Source: Woeseiaceae bacterium (GTDB lineage: Bacteria; Pseudomonadota; Gammaproteobacteria; Steroidobacterales; Woeseiaceae). From it: a stretch of 64,000 bases of DNA. Positions 17,995-26,915 of the stretch are shown here, in pieces. The notes beneath the pieces were generated by a model. That model did no database searches and was not told the origin of the DNA. It was given only the letters and a program-made list of their open reading frames with translations. The stretch lies in assembly GCA_021773035.1 (NCBI GenBank), contig JAJFKU010000002.1, positions 1 through 64,000 of the forward strand, given 5' to 3'. The position numbers and the translations under genes are program-made. The stretch's first letter is position 1, and the number at the start of each line of letters is the position of its first letter.

Positions 17995-18312
17995 ATGTCT
18001 GGAATCGGCGGTTCCGAGTTTATTCTTCTATGTCTGATCGGGCTCCTGATACTGGGGCCTGAGCGCCTGCCGCGCGTGGCCAAACAGATCGGCGGCTGGA
18101 TCGGCAAGGCCCGGCAGATGACCCGCTCGCTGCAGCGTCAGCTGGAAGAGGAAACCAGCGTTAAAAAGAACTTCGGCATCGACCCGAAAGACCTCGATCC
18201 CAATGAAATGCTCAAGCCGCGCGAGGACGACACGTTCTCACCGCTGCACAACGAGGAGGATGAGGCGGACGAGGACAACGCGGGAGACGACGGCAAGGCT
18301 TCGTCGTCATGA
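17995..18312 (+). CDS. tatB: Sec-independent protein translocase subunit TatB
   Basis: 105 residues. One N-terminal membrane helix (FILLCLIGLLILGPERLP, with the conserved LGPERLP hinge) is followed by an amphipathic helix and a highly acidic tail (EEDEADEDNAGDDG). TatB works with TatC to bind twin-arginine signal peptides. The gene overlaps tatC by four bases (ATGA), which indicates translational coupling. Confidence 0.94.
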   Translation: MSGIGGSEFILLCLIGLLILGPERLPRVAKQIGGWIGKARQMTRSLQRQLEEETSVKKNFGIDPKDLDPNEMLKPREDDTFSPLHNEEDEADEDNAGDDGKASSS

Positions 18313-19058
18313 GCGAAGCGCCGGCTGACACCAAGGAAGATCTCGCCGAAGGCACGCTGTTGTCGCATCTCGTCGAGCTGCGCAATCGGCTGTTTAAGAT
18401 TGTCGGCAGCGTGTTTGTCGTGTTCATTATGTTCGTGCCATTCTCGCGAAAAGTCTTCGATTTCGTTGCCACGCCGCTGACGCGCTTTGTCCCCAGCGGC
18501 GAACTGCAGTCTATCGGCGCGGTAACGCCGCTAACCGCGACCATTTCGCTGTCGTTTTACCTGTCGCTGTTTCTCGCCATGCCGGTCATCCTTTACCAGG
18601 CCTGGGCCTTCGTAGCACCCGGGCTCTACAGAAAGGAAAAGCACTTCGCGCTTCCTTTGCTGGCTTCCAGCATTTTGTTGTTCTATGCCGGACTGGCATT
18701 CGCTTATTATGTCGTCTTCCCGCTTATCTTCGGCTTCGTTTCGACTTTCACACCCGATATCGTCGAGTGGAAACCCGACATGGCGGAGTACGTCAGCTTC
18801 GTCATGATGGTCGCGCTGGTCTTCGGGCTCGCTTTCGAAACACCGATCGCCACGATGCTGACGGTCTCGACCGGCCTGACGACGCCGGAGAAACTGGGTA
18901 AGGCCCGCCCCTACGTATTTCTTGGCGCGTTCGTCGTCGGCATGCTGCTGACACCGCCGGACGTTATCAGCCAGACCGTGCTCGCGGTTCCGGTTTATCT
19001 GCTCTACGAGCTCGGTATTATTATGTCGAAACTATTTCGGCCTCGTCCTGTCAAGTAG
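18309..19058 (+). CDS. tatC: Sec-independent protein translocase subunit TatC
   Basis: 249 residues with six membrane segments. The conserved N-terminal LLSHLVELRNRLFKI and the YQAWAFVAPGLYRKEK loop are intact. TatC is the signal-peptide receptor of the Tat translocase in the inner membrane. Last gene of tatABC; no tatD or terminator is visible in the 100 bp before the peptide transporter gene. Confidence 0.96.
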   Translation: MSEAPADTKEDLAEGTLLSHLVELRNRLFKIVGSVFVVFIMFVPFSRKVFDFVATPLTRFVPSGELQSIGAVTPLTATISLSFYLSLFLAMPVILYQAWAFVAPGLYRKEKHFALPLLASSILLFYAGLAFAYYVVFPLIFGFVSTFTPDIVEWKPDMAEYVSFVMMVALVFGLAFETPIATMLTVSTGLTTPEKLGKARPYVFLGAFVVGMLLTPPDVISQTVLAVPVYLLYELGIIMSKLFRPRPVK

Positions 19059-19158
19059 CGTTACAAGGCGTAAATAGTGTTAAATGCAACTAATTGCCCA
19101 AATGAATAGAAGCTAATCAATAAAACCAGCGGCAATCGAGTCTACCGGGGAACTACAC

Positions 19159-20970
19159 ATGACAGATACTGCAGCCGCGCCAGCGGCCAACCCTTCGGCT
19201 AGCGACGAACTTTGGGGACATCCGAAGGGCCTGTACGTCTGCTTCACGACCGAACTCTGGGAGCGCTTCTCATTCTACGGAATGAAATACCTGCTGCTCT
19301 TATACCTGACAAAGTATCACCTGTTTACGGACGGCGAGGGCCTCGACGTCCTCGGGTCCTACGCCGGTCTTGTGTATGCACTGCCGCTTATCGGCGGCAT
19401 GATTGCCGATCGCTATCTCGGCATGCGTAAATCGGTTTTGTTTGGCGGCATATTGCTGTCGCTCGGGCACATACTGATGGCGGTAGAAGGACATGCAGCC
19501 GTCAACTATGCGGCGGGCCACCTTCTCGACCACGACCTTAGGCTGGCCACCGGCGAAGTAATTGCGGCGGGAACGACCCTGTCCGAAGCTATCATGCATC
19601 GCGACACCGCGGCCCTGAACGTTTTCTACTTCGCGCTGGCATTGATCGTAATGGGTGTCGGTTATCTGAAACCCAACATCTCGACCATCGTCGGCAAGCT
19701 CTATGCTAAAGACGATCCGCGCCGCGACAGTGGTTTCACCATCTTCTATATGGGCATCAACATAGGCTCGTTCACAGCGACGCTGTTGTGCGGCTGGCTG
19801 GGCGAGACCTACGGATGGAGTTACGGTTTCGGCGCCGCCGGAATCGGCATGATCGTCGGCCTGTTTACGTTCATGTACGGGCAGAAATTCCTGCACGGAC
19901 ATGCAGAGCCCGCGGAGCCCGAAAAGCTCAAGAAGCGTTTTCTCGGACCGGTCAATGTCGAGTGGTCCATCTACCTGTTAAGCCTGCCGTTCCTCGGTAT
20001 CTTCTGGCTTCTGGTTCAGCACGAGCCAGTGGTATTGCTGACGCAGAACGTTTTTCTGATCATCGCGATCGTCGGCCTGATTCTTTATTCGATGGTGCAC
20101 TCCAAGGAAGGCAGCAACACGGTCGCTTACGTGATCGCCGGTCTGGCGGTCGTTTCCGGCGTCTACGCAGTGGGAGTAAACCTGCACTTCATTCCCGGCA
20201 GTGAGGCGCTGGCCGAGTACGTTCTCTACGCCTCGATTTTTCTGATCGTGGGCTTTGTTGTCTATGGCTTCATGACGCACTACTCGCCCGAGTTCGCTCG
20301 CACAGTTGTATTGATGATCCTGATTCTGTCGACGGTTGTCTTTTGGGCGCTGTTCGAGCAATCGGCAGGCTCGATGACTCTGTACGCGGATCGTGTAGTG
20401 GATCGGTCCATCGGCGATATGACGGTTACCGCGGCGCAATTCGGCTCCTTAAATGCCGGCTTCATCATGTTGCTCGCGATACCGTTTGCTGCTTTGTGGA
20501 CCTGGCTGTCGAAGAAGAATCTCGAGCCCAATACGCCGGTCAAGTTTGGCCTTGGCATCCTGCAGGCCGGCCTGGGTTTCGGCGCCTTGGTTTTCGGCTC
20601 GCAGTTCCCCGACCAAACCGGACACATCGCGATGATCTGGCTGGTGCTGGCGTATCTCCTGCATACGACGGGTGAGCTCTGCCTGTCGCCGGTCGGCCTG
20701 TCAGCGGTAACGAAGCTGTCTATCGGCAACGTTGTCGGTGTCAGCATGGGAACCTGGTTCCTTGCGACCGCTTTGTCGGAAACCGTTGCAACCCGTATCG
20801 GCAAGATGGCCGCCATCGATACCTCTGCCGGCGAAACGGCAGATGTCGCAACCGCCCTTGCCACCTACACGGAGCTGTTCTCGTTTTTGATGTGGTTCGG
20901 AATCGCCATGGGCATCTTCATGATCGTGATCTCGCCGTTACTTAAGCGCTGGATGCACGGAATCCACTAG
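19159..20970 (+). CDS. POT/PTR-family proton-coupled peptide transporter
   Basis: 603 residues. Inner-membrane major-facilitator protein that imports di- and tripeptides with protons. The POT signature ELWERFSFYGMKYLL (ExxERFxYYG type) is near residue 28, and FTIFYMGINIGS forms the PTR2 second signature near 195. Longer than E. coli DtpA (500) because of extra central membrane segments and loops, as in many POT proteins outside the enterobacteria. It is followed after 22 bp by an M2 dipeptidyl carboxypeptidase, a sensible pairing: the peptidase trims peptides to dipeptides, which this carrier imports. Confidence 0.93.
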   Translation: MTDTAAAPAANPSASDELWGHPKGLYVCFTTELWERFSFYGMKYLLLLYLTKYHLFTDGEGLDVLGSYAGLVYALPLIGGMIADRYLGMRKSVLFGGILLSLGHILMAVEGHAAVNYAAGHLLDHDLRLATGEVIAAGTTLSEAIMHRDTAALNVFYFALALIVMGVGYLKPNISTIVGKLYAKDDPRRDSGFTIFYMGINIGSFTATLLCGWLGETYGWSYGFGAAGIGMIVGLFTFMYGQKFLHGHAEPAEPEKLKKRFLGPVNVEWSIYLLSLPFLGIFWLLVQHEPVVLLTQNVFLIIAIVGLILYSMVHSKEGSNTVAYVIAGLAVVSGVYAVGVNLHFIPGSEALAEYVLYASIFLIVGFVVYGFMTHYSPEFARTVVLMILILSTVVFWALFEQSAGSMTLYADRVVDRSIGDMTVTAAQFGSLNAGFIMLLAIPFAALWTWLSKKNLEPNTPVKFGLGILQAGLGFGALVFGSQFPDQTGHIAMIWLVLAYLLHTTGELCLSPVGLSAVTKLSIGNVVGVSMGTWFLATALSETVATRIGKMAAIDTSAGETADVATALATYTELFSFLMWFGIAMGIFMIVISPLLKRWMHGIH

Positions 20971-20992
20971 ATAAAGGGCCATACTGGAAACA

Positions 20993-22819
20993 ATGGATAT
21001 GAAAAACCTCGCCAAGCTTTTCTCGGGCATGCTGCTCGTGTTTGTTATCGCCGCCTGTTCGCAGGAAACCCCCGTCGACACGGCCGCCGCGCCACCAGCG
21101 GAAAGTGCCGAGGAATTCATCGCGCGCGCAAATACCGAACTCGCGGAGCTGTCGAAGGAAATCGGTGCTGCAGAGTGGGTACGATCAACCTACATTACTG
21201 ATGACACCGCAATCGTTGCGGCCGCAGCCAACGAAAAGTACGCGAAGTGGCACAGTGGCATGGTGCAGCAGGCGCTGGCCTATGACGGCCTGGAGCTTGC
21301 GCCAAAAACTCAACGTGCGATTGACCTGTTGAAGCTGGGCACGTCGCTGCCAACACCGAACGACGCGGCAAAGCGCAAGGAGCTTACGCAAATAGCGACC
21401 GAGCTCGAGGGCATGTACGGGGCAGGCCAATACTGCAGGAATGACAATGACTGCATTTCGGGCTCGGAACTCGAGGGCCTGATGGGCGAGTCTCAGGACT
21501 ACGACGAGCTGCAGGAATACTGGACCGGCTGGCGCACGATCTCTCCGCCGATGCGCGACAAATATGAGCGCTACGTCGAGCTGGTTAACGAGGGTGCCGG
21601 CGAACTGGGTTACGGCGATCTCGGCGAAATGTGGCGTGCCGGTTTCGATATGAGCCCGGCGGAGTTCGAGGGCGAGACTGCCCGCCTATGGGACCAGGTT
21701 AAGCCGCTGTATGACGAGCTGCATTGTGCGGTTCGCGCGAAACTCGGCGAGCGCTACGGCGAAGACAAGGTGGCCCAGGACGGCCCGATCCCGGCACACC
21801 TTCTCGGCAATATGTGGGCGCAGGAGTGGGGCTTCATCTACGACCTGATGGAACCCTATCCCGGCGAGTCCGATCTCGACGTCAACAGCACGCTGAAGAC
21901 CAAGAATTTCTCGCCACAGGAAATGGTCCGCTCGGCCGAAAACTTTTACGTATCGCTGGGCATGGACCGACTGCCGGATAGCTTCTGGACACGTTCGCAG
22001 TTTTCCAAGCCGCGCGACCGTGACGTTGTCTGCCACGCGAGCGCCTGGGGCCTCGACGGCGGTAACGACCTGCGCATAAAAATGTGTATCAAACAGACTT
22101 ACGATGAGCTGCGTGTGATTTACCACGAGCTCGGCCACAACTACTATCAGGGTGCCTATAAGGACCAGCCGCCGCTTTTCCAGGACAGCGCGCACTCCGG
22201 TTTTCATGAGGCCATCGGCGATACCGTGACCTTGTCGATGACACCCGAGTACCTGAAGGAAGTCGGGCTGGTCGCATCGGCGGAAATCAGCGACAAGGCG
22301 GTCATCAACCGGCAGATGCAGATGGCGCTGGACTCGATTGCATTCCTGCCATTCAGCAAGCTTGTCGACGAATGGCGCTGGGGGGTGTTCTCCGGCAAGA
22401 TCGCGCCGCAAGACTACAACAAGGCCTGGTGGGACCTGCGTCTGAAGTACCAGGGCATTGCGCCACCAACCGAGCGTGGCGAAGACTACTTCGACCCTGG
22501 CGCGAAGTATCATATCCCGGGGAACGTCTCCTATACGCGCTACTTCCTCGCACGCATTCTGCAGTTCCAGTTCCAGCGGTCGCTGTGCGAAATCGCCGGC
22601 CACGAAGGTCAGCTTGCAGCCTGTTCGATTTACGGCAGTAAGGAGGCTGGTGACAAGTTCTTCGCGATGATGTCGTCTGGCCAGAGCGAGCCATGGCAGG
22701 ACGCACTGCAGAAGCTTACCGGGACCCGCGAGATGGATGCGACTGCGATCATCGATTACTTCGCGCCGCTGATGGGCTACCTCAAAGAGCAAAACGCCGG
22801 GCGCAACTGCGGCTGGTAG
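20993..22819 (+). CDS. M2-family (ACE-like) dipeptidyl carboxypeptidase lipoprotein
   Basis: 608 residues. A lipoprotein signal ends in IAAC (Cys22). The zinc site HELGH is at 378-382 and the third ligand glutamate is in GFHEAIGD near 406, the gluzincin pattern of angiotensin-converting-enzyme relatives. It should remove C-terminal dipeptides from oligopeptides in the periplasm or at a membrane face. It lies 22 bp downstream of the POT transporter gene and is followed by a strong terminator, so the pair likely forms a peptide-utilisation operon. Confidence 0.93.
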   Translation: MDMKNLAKLFSGMLLVFVIAACSQETPVDTAAAPPAESAEEFIARANTELAELSKEIGAAEWVRSTYITDDTAIVAAAANEKYAKWHSGMVQQALAYDGLELAPKTQRAIDLLKLGTSLPTPNDAAKRKELTQIATELEGMYGAGQYCRNDNDCISGSELEGLMGESQDYDELQEYWTGWRTISPPMRDKYERYVELVNEGAGELGYGDLGEMWRAGFDMSPAEFEGETARLWDQVKPLYDELHCAVRAKLGERYGEDKVAQDGPIPAHLLGNMWAQEWGFIYDLMEPYPGESDLDVNSTLKTKNFSPQEMVRSAENFYVSLGMDRLPDSFWTRSQFSKPRDRDVVCHASAWGLDGGNDLRIKMCIKQTYDELRVIYHELGHNYYQGAYKDQPPLFQDSAHSGFHEAIGDTVTLSMTPEYLKEVGLVASAEISDKAVINRQMQMALDSIAFLPFSKLVDEWRWGVFSGKIAPQDYNKAWWDLRLKYQGIAPPTERGEDYFDPGAKYHIPGNVSYTRYFLARILQFQFQRSLCEIAGHEGQLAACSIYGSKEAGDKFFAMMSSGQSEPWQDALQKLTGTREMDATAIIDYFAPLMGYLKEQNAGRNCGW

Positions 22820-22846
22820 CGTTCGCGACCCTGGGGCGCAGGACAC

Positions 22847-22882
22847 AAAGGCACAATGCCCCACCGGCATTGTGCCTTTTTT
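22847..22882 (+). terminator. Rho-independent terminator after the M2 peptidase gene
   Basis: AAAGGCACAATGCC, loop CCACC, GGCATTGTGCCTTT: a perfect 14-bp stem running into a T run that ends at 22882. It closes the POT transporter/M2 peptidase transcript. Confidence 0.93.
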
Positions 22883-22957
22883 CATTCGTGGGCAGCGCTC
22901 AATTCGGGTCGATAATCAAGTAAGATCACCAACATACTAATAATCAGGGGGCTGATC

Positions 22958-24487
22958 ATGTCAGATCAAAAAGCTGCATTCGGCGGTTTTCTCGGGACGG
23001 TAGAGCGGGTTGGTAACAAGCTGCCAGACCCGGCTGTGCTGTTCATCGCGCTGCTGTTCATCGTCTGGATTCTTTCCTGGCTGCTCTCCTACGTATCGTT
23101 CGATGTGGTGGACCCGCGTACCAGCGAAGCACTGATCATCAACAACCTGCTGTCCGGGTCAGCCTTTACCGAGTTCCTGTCGGTGATGGTCACGAACTTC
23201 TCCCATTTCCATCCGGTTGGCGTTGTGCTGGTCGCCATGCTCGGCATCGGCGTTGCCGAACACACCGGTTTTATCAATGCAGCGTTGCGGGCACTTCTTA
23301 ACGTAACGCCCGATAAACTCTTAACGCCGATGGTCATTGCCGTCGGTATCGTCAGTCACACCGCCGCCGACGCAGGCTACGTTTTGGTCATTCCATTGGG
23401 TGGCGTAATTTTCTATGCCGCCGGCCGCCATCCGCTGGCGGGCATCGCCGCGGCGTTTGCCGGTGTTTCCGGCGGCTTTTCAGCGAGCTTTATTCCGTCA
23501 TCCATTGACCCGTTGCTGCAGGGCCTAACGCAGGCCGGGGCACAGATACTCGACCCGGAAGTTACGCTGAACCCGCTCAACAACTACTTCTTCACGACCG
23601 CGTCGTCACTGCTAATTATCAGTGTCGGCTGGTTCGTCACGGAACGAATTGTCGAGCCGCGCTTACAGGGCGAGACGATTGACGGCGACGCGGAAGACCT
23701 TCCCGAAATGCACGACCTGGAGGACAAACAGCGCAAGGGTTTGCGTATGGCGACGATCGCTATGTTATTGGGTGTCGTCGTCCTGGTGGTAACGTCGCTA
23801 CCCGCCACTTCGCCGTGGCGGGATGCCGGCGGACAGATTTCCAGTTTTCAGGCGCCGCTGATGCGTTCGATCGTGTCATTGATATTTCTGCTATTCCTCA
23901 TTCCCGGCGTTGTCTACGGGATTGTCGCCGGAACGATAACGAGCTCCAAAGACATCATCGTTGGCATGACGAAGTCGATGAACAGCATGGCTTACTACCT
24001 GGTTATCATGTTCTTTATCGCGCAGTTCGTTTACGCCTTCGGTCAATCAAACCTCGGTGTGTTACTGGCGCTGGAAGGTGCCGCGCTCCTGAAAGCCCTG
24101 GCAATGCCCGCTGCGATAACCATCGTCGGCATTGTTTTGCTGACGGCGTTCGTCAACATTTTCGTGGGTTCGGCATCCGGCAAGTGGGGCCTGCTCGCAC
24201 CGATTTTCGTGCCGATGCTGATGTCGCTCGGTATTTCGCCTGATCTCACACAGGCGGCGTATCGCGTCGGCGATTCGAGCACGAATATCATCACGCCGCT
24301 GATGCCGTACTTTCCGCTGGTTGTCGTCTATTGCCAGCGCTATGTGAAGAGCACCGGTATCGGTACGCTGACGGCGATGATGCTGCCGTATTCAATGTCG
24401 TTCCTGGTGTTGTGGACAATCTTCCTGCTGATCTATTTTGCCATCGGCCTGCCGCTGGGAATTCAGGCTAGCTACACTTACCCGTAA
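22958..24487 (+). CDS. AbgT-family transporter
   Basis: 509 residues, many hydrophobic segments. The N-terminal ERVGNKLPDPAVLF and the C-terminal GDSSTNIITPLMPYFPLVVVY are AbgT hallmarks. The family includes E. coli AbgT (p-aminobenzoyl-glutamate uptake) and MtrF, and some members export sulfonamides. No abgAB hydrolase genes are adjacent, so the substrate is unknown; a role in uptake of folate breakdown products or other acylated amino acids is a guess from the family. The ribosome site AGGGGG lies just upstream. Confidence 0.93.
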   Translation: MSDQKAAFGGFLGTVERVGNKLPDPAVLFIALLFIVWILSWLLSYVSFDVVDPRTSEALIINNLLSGSAFTEFLSVMVTNFSHFHPVGVVLVAMLGIGVAEHTGFINAALRALLNVTPDKLLTPMVIAVGIVSHTAADAGYVLVIPLGGVIFYAAGRHPLAGIAAAFAGVSGGFSASFIPSSIDPLLQGLTQAGAQILDPEVTLNPLNNYFFTTASSLLIISVGWFVTERIVEPRLQGETIDGDAEDLPEMHDLEDKQRKGLRMATIAMLLGVVVLVVTSLPATSPWRDAGGQISSFQAPLMRSIVSLIFLLFLIPGVVYGIVAGTITSSKDIIVGMTKSMNSMAYYLVIMFFIAQFVYAFGQSNLGVLLALEGAALLKALAMPAAITIVGIVLLTAFVNIFVGSASGKWGLLAPIFVPMLMSLGISPDLTQAAYRVGDSSTNIITPLMPYFPLVVVYCQRYVKSTGIGTLTAMMLPYSMSFLVLWTIFLLIYFAIGLPLGIQASYTYP

Positions 24488-24500
24488 GGACCCGCCGACG

Positions 24501-26894
24501 ATGCACGATTTCGAGAAGCTCGGCGCGTTCTACCTGGGCAAGCGCTACGATGCAGATAAGGATGGACTCACGGAGGAACTGGTCCTTTACGATTCAAAGG
24601 ACCTGACCACGCACGCCGTTATCATCGGCATGACCGGCTCCGGAAAAACGGGACTCGGTATCGGCATACTCGAGGAGGCGGCCCTCGATCATATCCCGGT
24701 GATCGCCATCGACCCGAAGGGCGACATGGGAAACCTGTTGCTGACCTTTCCGCAGCTTGCGCCCGAGAATTTCCGGCCGTGGGTCAATACCCGGACAGCA
24801 ACCGACAAAGGCCAGACGGCGGACGAGTTCGCGGCGGCCCAGGCCGCGCTCTGGAAAAAAGGCCTGGGGCAGTGGGGCCAGACCGGCAAGCGCATATCGA
24901 AGCTTCGCAACAACGCCGATCTCGCGATCTACACGCCGGGCAGCAATGCCGGGCTGCCGGTGTCGGTCCTGCAGTCCTTCGGAGCACCTGATCAGGCCCT
25001 GCTCGACGATCTCGATCTGTATCGCGAACGCGTCCAGTCCACCGCTACCGGAATCTTGACGCTGCTCGGCATCGATGCGGACCCGGTATCGAGCCGCGAG
25101 CACATTCTCCTGTCACGGCTGCTGGACAAAGCCTGGAAGGAGGGCCGCGATCTCGACATCGCAGGTTTGATCGCGGAGATCCAGGACCCGCCGATCACCC
25201 GGGTTGGTGTCATGAACCTCGATGCGTTCTTTACGCCAAAAGACCGTTTCGCCCTGGCAATGAGACTAAACAACCTGCTTGCAGCACCGGGCTTCGAGGC
25301 CTGGATGCAGGGAGCACCGCTGTCCGCTAAATCGCTGCTCTATACGGACGAGGGTAAACCGCGAATCTCCGTGATGTCGATTGCGCATCTTGATGAGTCG
25401 CAGCGCATGTTTTTTGTCTGCATGCTGTTGAACGAGCTCATCGCATGGATGCGCGCCCAGCAGGGCACGTCCAGTCTGCGCGCCATTTTGTACATGGATG
25501 AAATTTTCGGTTACCTGCCGCCGGTCGCCAACCCGCCGTCGAAAAAGCTGTTTCTGACGCTGCTCAAGCAGGCCAGGGCCTACGGCCTCGGCCTTGTGCT
25601 GTCGACGCAAAACCCGGTGGACCTCGACTACAAGGGCCTGTCAAACACCGGCACGTGGTTCATCGGCCGCCTGCAAACCGATCGCGACAAAGCGCGCGTC
25701 ATGGAGGGACTCGAGGGGGCCAGCGGCGGCGACTTCGACAAGGCGCGCATGGAGCGCACGATTGCCGGGCTGGGGAAGCGGCGCTTTCTGCTGCATAACG
25801 TTCACGAACAAGAAGCTGTCGTTTTCGGCACACGCTGGGTGATGTCCTATCTTGCCGGACCCTTGACGCGAGACCATATCCGCGCGCTGATGTCCGGTGC
25901 CCGCAAGCGGATTGCCGCGACTGCAAAAGCGCTTTCGAAACCGAAGCGAAAAAGCGGCGCCGCGGCGCCGGTGCTACCACCGTCGATCGAACAGTATTTC
26001 GTTTTGGGACGCGGCGAGGACATCGTGTATCACCCACGGTTGATTGCAGGCGGTGATGTGTTGTTCTCAAGTGCCCGGTACAGCATCGAACAGGAACGCG
26101 CCGTATTGCATACGGTCGAGTTCGAGAGCGGGCCCGTCAGTGTTGACTGGGATTGTGCTGAGCCGATCGACCTTTCCATAGACGACCTTGACGACACAGG
26201 GGCCGATGCTGCCACCTATGCCGACTGCCCGGCAGCGGCAAACGAGGCACGGGCCTACGCCACCTGGAACAAGGATTATCGACGCTGGCTGCGGCAAAAC
26301 GAGAACATTACGCTGTTTCGCAGTGCGCGTTTCCGCCTGACATCGGACGCCAATGAAACTAAAGGCGAGTTTCGCACTCGCTTGCAGGACGCCGCCAGCG
26401 AGAAGCGCGACCTGACGATAGCGAAGATTCGAAAACGCTATGCAGGCAAGGTCACGACTCTGGAGAACCGCTTGCTGCGCGCCGAGCAGGCAATCGCGGT
26501 GCAGAAGCAGCAGTCGACGAAAAAGAAACTCGATACCGTAATTTCATTCGGCACGGCTATTCTTGGAGCCGTTCTGGGCAGAAAGAGAATCTCCAGTGCC
26601 TCGGCATCGAAAGTAGGCACGGCGATAAAAACAGCCGGCAGCGCGAGAAAGGAGGCCGCCGACGTGGAACGCGCGGAGCAAACGGCCGCGAAGGTAAAGG
26701 CCGATATCGAAGCGCTGAACAAAGAGCTCGAAAAAGAAGTCGGGGACCTGGACACGGCTTTCGACGCGCAGTCGGAGGAGCTTAAGGAAATCGTAGTGCG
26801 CGCGAAGAGCACCGACATTCATGTCGCTATTACCGGGCTCGTCTGGCTACCTTACGCCCGCGGTGAAAAAGGACGCCTCAGTCCGGCCTGGTAA
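24501..26894 (+). CDS. HerA/DUF87-like P-loop ATPase with C-terminal coiled coil
   Basis: 797 residues from the ATG at 24501, 13 bp after the AbgT stop. Upstream in-frame codons overlap abgT and are ignored. Walker A GMTGSGKT is at 43-50, followed by IPVIAIDPKGDMGNLLL, typical of the HerA/FtsK/VirD4 group. A Walker B-like ILYMDEIFGYLPP lies near 330 and a sensor-like LVLSTQNPVDLDYKGLSN near 370. Residues ~620-770 are charged and helical, probably coiled coil (for example KADIEALNKELEKEV). HerA-type enzymes pump DNA or remodel complexes. No NurA nuclease or defence partner is adjacent, so the role is unknown. Confidence 0.75.
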   Translation: MHDFEKLGAFYLGKRYDADKDGLTEELVLYDSKDLTTHAVIIGMTGSGKTGLGIGILEEAALDHIPVIAIDPKGDMGNLLLTFPQLAPENFRPWVNTRTATDKGQTADEFAAAQAALWKKGLGQWGQTGKRISKLRNNADLAIYTPGSNAGLPVSVLQSFGAPDQALLDDLDLYRERVQSTATGILTLLGIDADPVSSREHILLSRLLDKAWKEGRDLDIAGLIAEIQDPPITRVGVMNLDAFFTPKDRFALAMRLNNLLAAPGFEAWMQGAPLSAKSLLYTDEGKPRISVMSIAHLDESQRMFFVCMLLNELIAWMRAQQGTSSLRAILYMDEIFGYLPPVANPPSKKLFLTLLKQARAYGLGLVLSTQNPVDLDYKGLSNTGTWFIGRLQTDRDKARVMEGLEGASGGDFDKARMERTIAGLGKRRFLLHNVHEQEAVVFGTRWVMSYLAGPLTRDHIRALMSGARKRIAATAKALSKPKRKSGAAAPVLPPSIEQYFVLGRGEDIVYHPRLIAGGDVLFSSARYSIEQERAVLHTVEFESGPVSVDWDCAEPIDLSIDDLDDTGADAATYADCPAAANEARAYATWNKDYRRWLRQNENITLFRSARFRLTSDANETKGEFRTRLQDAASEKRDLTIAKIRKRYAGKVTTLENRLLRAEQAIAVQKQQSTKKKLDTVISFGTAILGAVLGRKRISSASASKVGTAIKTAGSARKEAADVERAEQTAAKVKADIEALNKELEKEVGDLDTAFDAQSEELKEIVVRAKSTDIHVAITGLVWLPYARGEKGRLSPAW

Positions 26895-26915
26895 TCCAGC
26901 GGAACGGCTTAGCCC

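Noticed and set aside
21686..22885. Minus-strand open frame of 399 codons opposite the M2 peptidase gene
   Set aside because: Entirely covered by the zinc peptidase with intact HELGH and third ligand; the antisense product has no family features.
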